Of a stretch of 6,159 bases of DNA, positions 5,001 through 6,159 are shown in pieces. The stretch lies in contig CAYFQI010000182.1 of the NCBI GenBank assembly GCA_964345135.1, positions 1-6,159 on the forward strand. The letters run 5' to 3'. The number at the start of each line of letters is the position of its first letter. Position 1 is the first letter of the stretch. This stretch comes from CAYMKE01 sp964345135 (GTDB taxonomy: Bacteria > Bacteroidota > Bacteroidia > Bacteroidales > JBBRXJ01). Below the pieces are notes generated by a model. The model saw nothing but the letters and a program-made list of their open reading frames with translations, was not told where the DNA came from and ran no database searches. Both the position numbers and the translations under genes were made by a program.

Positions 5001-6159
5001 GCTACAACATCTACGCCCGATATTTGCGAAGAAGAAAACATCAACCTCGATGAGACAGGCGGCGATGCAGACACATGGTCATGGGCAGGGCCCAATTCAT
5101 TTACATCGAACAGTAAAACTCCTTCCATAACATCTGCTCCTGCTTCTGCTGATGGGATGTATTATGTCACTGTTACAGATCCCGATGGGTGCAGTAACAT
5201 TGACAGTGTTGAAGTAAATGTTACAGAATTGCCGGATTTGGTCATAACAGACCCTGACCCCGGATGCCCTTCTGTTGATTTAACCGATACAGCTGTTACA
5301 TCAGGAAGTTCTGGGATAAGCTCCGGCGGCGAAGCATTTACTGAGACGTTTAACCCAATTGAGGATTCTTATGTCAATGATCTCAGTTCAAATACTAATT
5401 ATGGAACAGAAAAGCTTTTAGTAAAAGACAACTCTGGAATAAATCAGGCTTACCTGAAATTTGATTTGAGCAGCTTGTCCGGAACCGTTGATTCTGTAAA
5501 GCTTAGGGTGTACAACGACTCATGGAGTGGCGATCAAACCAATATATTGAAGTTTGTTGGTGACAACTCCTGGCAGGAAAGTGCCATCACTTGGAACAAC
5601 AAGCCATCAACTGGGGAAACGATGGCAACTTTTATTAATGCTTTAAAATCCTGGAATGAAATTGCATTCAACGCAGACGGTATTTCAAAAGTTGAAGATG
5701 GCTTAGGGGGTGATCTATCCATCAATATATCTCCTGCATCTAGCGGTACTTCAATAATTGCGGCATATTTTTCCAGGGAAGAAGGGGGTAAGGAACCTCA
5801 ATTGATTATTTATGGACAAACCGGAGGTGGCGCTGAACTTACTTATTGGGAAGACGTTGCGGCCACAACAGAACTCAGCAATCCCAACAGTGTAACCACA
5901 TCCGGCACCTATTATATAAAAGCAGGGGATGAATGCCCTGCCATCGAACCTGTTGTTGTGCAAATCAATTGTTGCCCCGACAGTCTCATCACCGACACAA
6001 CGGTTAATGAAATTGACTGTTATGGCGATAGTGATGGCTCCATAACTGTAACTGTAGATCACGGTACATCGCCTTATTCCTATACCTGGACAGCCTCAAA
6101 CGGTGGATCAGGGACAGATAATAATGATAAAGGCAACCAAACAGGCCTTACAGCAGGCG
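2028..6159 (+). CDS. Giant secreted modular surface protein (IgGFc-binding-like N-terminus, Ig-like, DNRLRE and SprB repeats), 3'-truncated by window edge
   Basis: One uninterrupted frame runs from ATG 2028 to the window end: 1377 full codons with no stop. The start is well fixed because an in-frame TAA lies at 2022-2024 and the ATG opens a signal peptide; as is common in Bacteroidota, there is no strong Shine-Dalgarno sequence. Order of parts: signal peptide 1-22; IgGFc-binding-like region 24-487; Ig/PKD-like modules 491-572 and 573-664; composite module 1 (665-906) enclosing a DNRLRE/CBM96-like domain (702-858); tandem Ig-like repeats 909-988 and 989-1070; composite module 2 (1071-1313) enclosing a second DNRLRE domain (1110-1263); SprB repeat from about 1323. 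There is no catalytic motif and no internal membrane segment. Family knowledge points to a cell-surface or secreted adhesin, possibly glycan-binding. The missing C-terminus probably carries more repeats and a type IX secretion sorting domain (inference). Sampled stretches look richer in G+C than the regulator gene. Confidence 0.93.
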   Translation, partial: MKINNFICILIALSFIVKSAISQSDTEFWFAAPDVTEGHAEWPIGIVITTLDNASTITISMPANASFSPLVFNIPANTVKTIDLTSYIDDIENSIAGIVQNKGLLIEASTPVSTYYDIRGVQNPHLSSGFLANADILALKGDIGLGQDFYISQQSDWAYTNTWNYEPVPVQSFEIVATEDNTTVWITPNEDLEGGYSAGSPFSITLNKGQTFSAQIDTILNPTGTGQYLTLFGSRVTSDKDIAVTISNDSQGAVINSSNTADLLADQTIPVDRTGKEYIAMQGSSDELYECVFVMAVTDGTYVDFNNGTATATLNTGETEKFCFSSTTENYIYVNADTNVYVYQVSGVLELGAAVLPPIDECSGSNEVGFTRSYLQHDGSATEELRINILLQDPVNVSEVPEDDFKVYINGTEEAGMIQASDFSSVPVSSGNWLQGSILLDMTKIAVDDAVRVVNDSAIFHLGMLHGLNQSSRFGYLAGFNNFDVDVMVEGIPGDTAYICTGQEYQLVAIGGVFYEWTGTPTAIGFLSGGTNISNPKITVPVGQDGEYRYIVNIYNPCQAAPKKDTLVIFADPKLPEPGGDNDTICLGEPVPDVQVTGTGSYFYWYSDSLLQLEVQSGTSDNYSTGETTPGTYTFYVTQSNSSGTCESEPHEISLVIRGDSLATLEVDDTASGCPYVDLTDKSLVSNSTGVFLFDKTDTIHPIEDSWVNSHSSYTATNYGGDTDFKVENGSDEKQSYLKFDLSHLSPVATITSVKLRMYQDSWNNNLYHVLRLVNDNSWSESSITWFNRPTDFGNIMATHTSESKKWNEFEFNTDGVSIVEDALGGYLSINIYANASTSLAAFLSSENAGFEPQLIIDGYDEFTYWENSAATTPVTRPDSITTSGTYYIKLGEGDCSDIASIVAVITTPDLTVGSNSPVCNGDTIKLTETGGDAVSWQWSGPNGFTSTEENPVIVDAAIADSGTYHVTIANSGGCEVSGSIDVIVNAPVANATTSTPDICEEENINLDETGGDADTWSWAGPNSFTSNSKTPSITSAPASADGMYYVTVTDPDGCSNIDSVEVNVTELPDLVITDPDPGCPSVDLTDTAVTSGSSGISSGGEAFTETFNPIEDSYVNDLSSNTNYGTEKLLVKDNSGINQAYLKFDLSSLSGTVDSVKLRVYNDSWSGDQTNILKFVGDNSWQESAITWNNKPSTGETMATFINALKSWNEIAFNADGISKVEDGLGGDLSINISPASSGTSIIAAYFSREEGGKEPQLIIYGQTGGGAELTYWEDVAATTELSNPNSVTTSGTYYIKAGDECPAIEPVVVQINCCPDSLITDTTVNEIDCYGDSDGSITVTVDHGTSPYSYTWTASNGGSGTDNNDKGNQTGLTAG
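2097..3488 (+). other. IgGFc-binding-protein-like N-terminal region (residues 24-487)
   Basis: The region opens with TEFWFAAPDVTEGH, the usual beginning of this region in Bacteroidota surface proteins. It contains conserved blocks: DKDIAVTISND, VYVYQVSG, ELGAAVLPPIDEC (residues 350-362, Cys 362) with SNEVGFTRS after it, then a second part with FHLGMLHG (460-467) and RFGYLAGFN near 480. These match my recollection of the IgGFc_binding family (Pfam PF17517), named after a mammalian mucin-like protein. In bacteria the ligand is generally unknown, so IgG binding should not be assumed. It is all-beta by appearance and forms the membrane-distal or first exported part of the chain. Confidence 0.75.
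3498..4019 (+). other. Two Ig/PKD-like stalk modules (residues 491-664)
   Basis: Module one (491-572) starts GDTAYICTGQEYQLVA, with C500, and ends YNPCQAAPKKDTLVIFA. Module two (573-664) has DTICLGEPVPDVQVTGTG, with C586, then FYWYSD, and TPGTYTFYVTQ before C646. The second matches the Ig-like type common in CHU-family and gliding-associated proteins (Ig_7-like): Cys near the start, WY in the middle, GTYTFYVTQ near the end. They probably act as spacers, with paired cysteines that could form disulfides outside the cell. Confidence 0.65.
4020..4745 (+). repeat. Composite module 1: Ig-like repeat interrupted by a DNRLRE/CBM96-like domain (residues 665-906)
   Basis: The outer halves are LEVDDTASGCPYVDLTD (C674, residues 665-701) and EFTYWENSAATT through GTYYIKLGEGDCSD to VAVI (C896, residues about 861-906). 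Together they read as one Bacteroidota Ig-like repeat. Between them (702-858; bases 4131-4601) lies a DNRLRE-type domain: PIEDSWVN, a TNYGG block, SYLKFDLSHL, SVKLRMYQDSW, DNSWSESSITWFNRP, and the closing PQLIID. DNRLRE domains are related to CBM96, known for binding alginate-like glycans. The fold is expected to be a beta-sandwich. The ligand here is not shown by the sequence. Confidence 0.75.
4752..5237 (+). repeat. Tandem Ig-like repeats between the two composite modules (residues 909-988 and 989-1070)
   Basis: Two units of about 80 residues share the same plan: a Cys near the start (C920 in PVCNGD; the second in DICEEE), LxETGGDA, WxWxGPNxFTS, a P-S/V-I strand, then GTYHVTIANSGGC or GMYYVTVTDPDGC, and a closing strand ending VNAP or VTELP. 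This is the Ig/PKD-like repeat common in Bacteroidota surface proteins. The two copies are clearly homologous but have diverged at the DNA level, so recent duplication or slippage is unlikely. The probable role is a rigid spacer. Confidence 0.75.
5238..5966 (+). repeat. Composite module 2: second Ig-like repeat interrupted by a DNRLRE/CBM96-like domain (residues 1071-1313)
   Basis: This has the same nested plan as composite module 1. The N-half is LVITDPDPGCPSVDLTDTAV (C1080); the C-half is ELTYWEDVAATTELSNPN, then TSGTYYIKAGDECP (C1303). The inner DNRLRE domain (1110-1263; bases 5355-5816) has PIEDSYVN, TNYGTEKLLVKD, AYLKFDLSSLS, SVKLRVYNDSW, DNSWQESAITWNNKP, SWNEIAFNADG, LGGDLSINIS and PQLIIYG. 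It is closer to the family consensus than copy 1, with a shorter first loop. The two copies align over their full length, including both junctions, which suggests the nested unit was duplicated as a whole and then diverged. Confidence 0.75.
5994..6159 (+). other. SprB repeat, cut by window edge (residues from about 1323)
   Basis: The segment VNEIDCYGDSDGSITVTV (C1331) followed by HGTSPYSYTWTA (P1349, W1354) matches the SprB repeat: Cys, GxxDGSI, then a PYxYxW strand. Its C-terminal end (usually a YxVTVTDxxGC strand) is past the window. SprB repeats build the long mobile adhesins used in gliding motility, but they are also common in non-gliding Bacteroidota, so gliding cannot be concluded. Confidence 0.8.

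Noticed and set aside
4131..5816. The two DNRLRE copies as a recent DNA duplication
   Set aside because: Protein similarity is clear but the DNA and loop lengths have diverged, so the duplication is old or the copies were acquired separately.

Overview
The window comes from a member of the Bacteroidota. It carries the C-terminal part of a hybrid two-component regulator (histidine kinase, receiver and AraC-type DNA-binding domains in one chain). It also carries a very long secreted protein built from modules typical of gliding and surface-adhesion proteins of this phylum: an IgGFc-binding-like N-terminus, Ig/PKD-like repeats, DNRLRE/CBM96-like domains and a SprB repeat. The species cannot be named from the sequence.

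Layout. Bases 1-1464 (+) are the 3' part of the hybrid regulator gene; its sensor domain and phospho-accepting histidine lie left of the window. Bases 1465-2027 are a 563-bp AT-rich non-coding gap. It holds a 115-bp palindromic, MITE-like element (1518-1632) with perfect 11-bp terminal inverted repeats, a 10-bp word found three times, and a cluster of 15-bp direct repeats (1834-1920) that look like an operator. Bases 2028-6159 (+) are one continuous open frame, still open at the right edge: at least 1377 codons of a secreted, multi-domain surface protein. No gene on the minus strand is supported.

Domain order in the large protein (residues): signal peptide 1-22; IgGFc-binding-like region about 24-487; two Ig/PKD-like modules 491-664; composite module 1 (665-906) with a DNRLRE domain at 702-858; two tandem Ig-like repeats (909-988, 989-1070); composite module 2 (1071-1313) with a DNRLRE domain at 1110-1263; start of a SprB repeat from about 1323. 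The most notable feature is that each DNRLRE domain sits inside a Bacteroidota Ig-like repeat, splitting it into two recognisable halves, and that this nested unit occurs twice.

How the parts may work together (inference): the hybrid regulator is cotranscriptionally oriented with the surface protein and ends in an AraC-type DNA-binding domain. The direct repeats upstream of the surface-protein gene are plausible binding sites for it or for another regulator. The surface protein would be exported through Sec, probably anchored or released by the type IX secretion system through a C-terminal signal beyond the window, and would display carbohydrate-binding-like domains on an Ig-like stalk.
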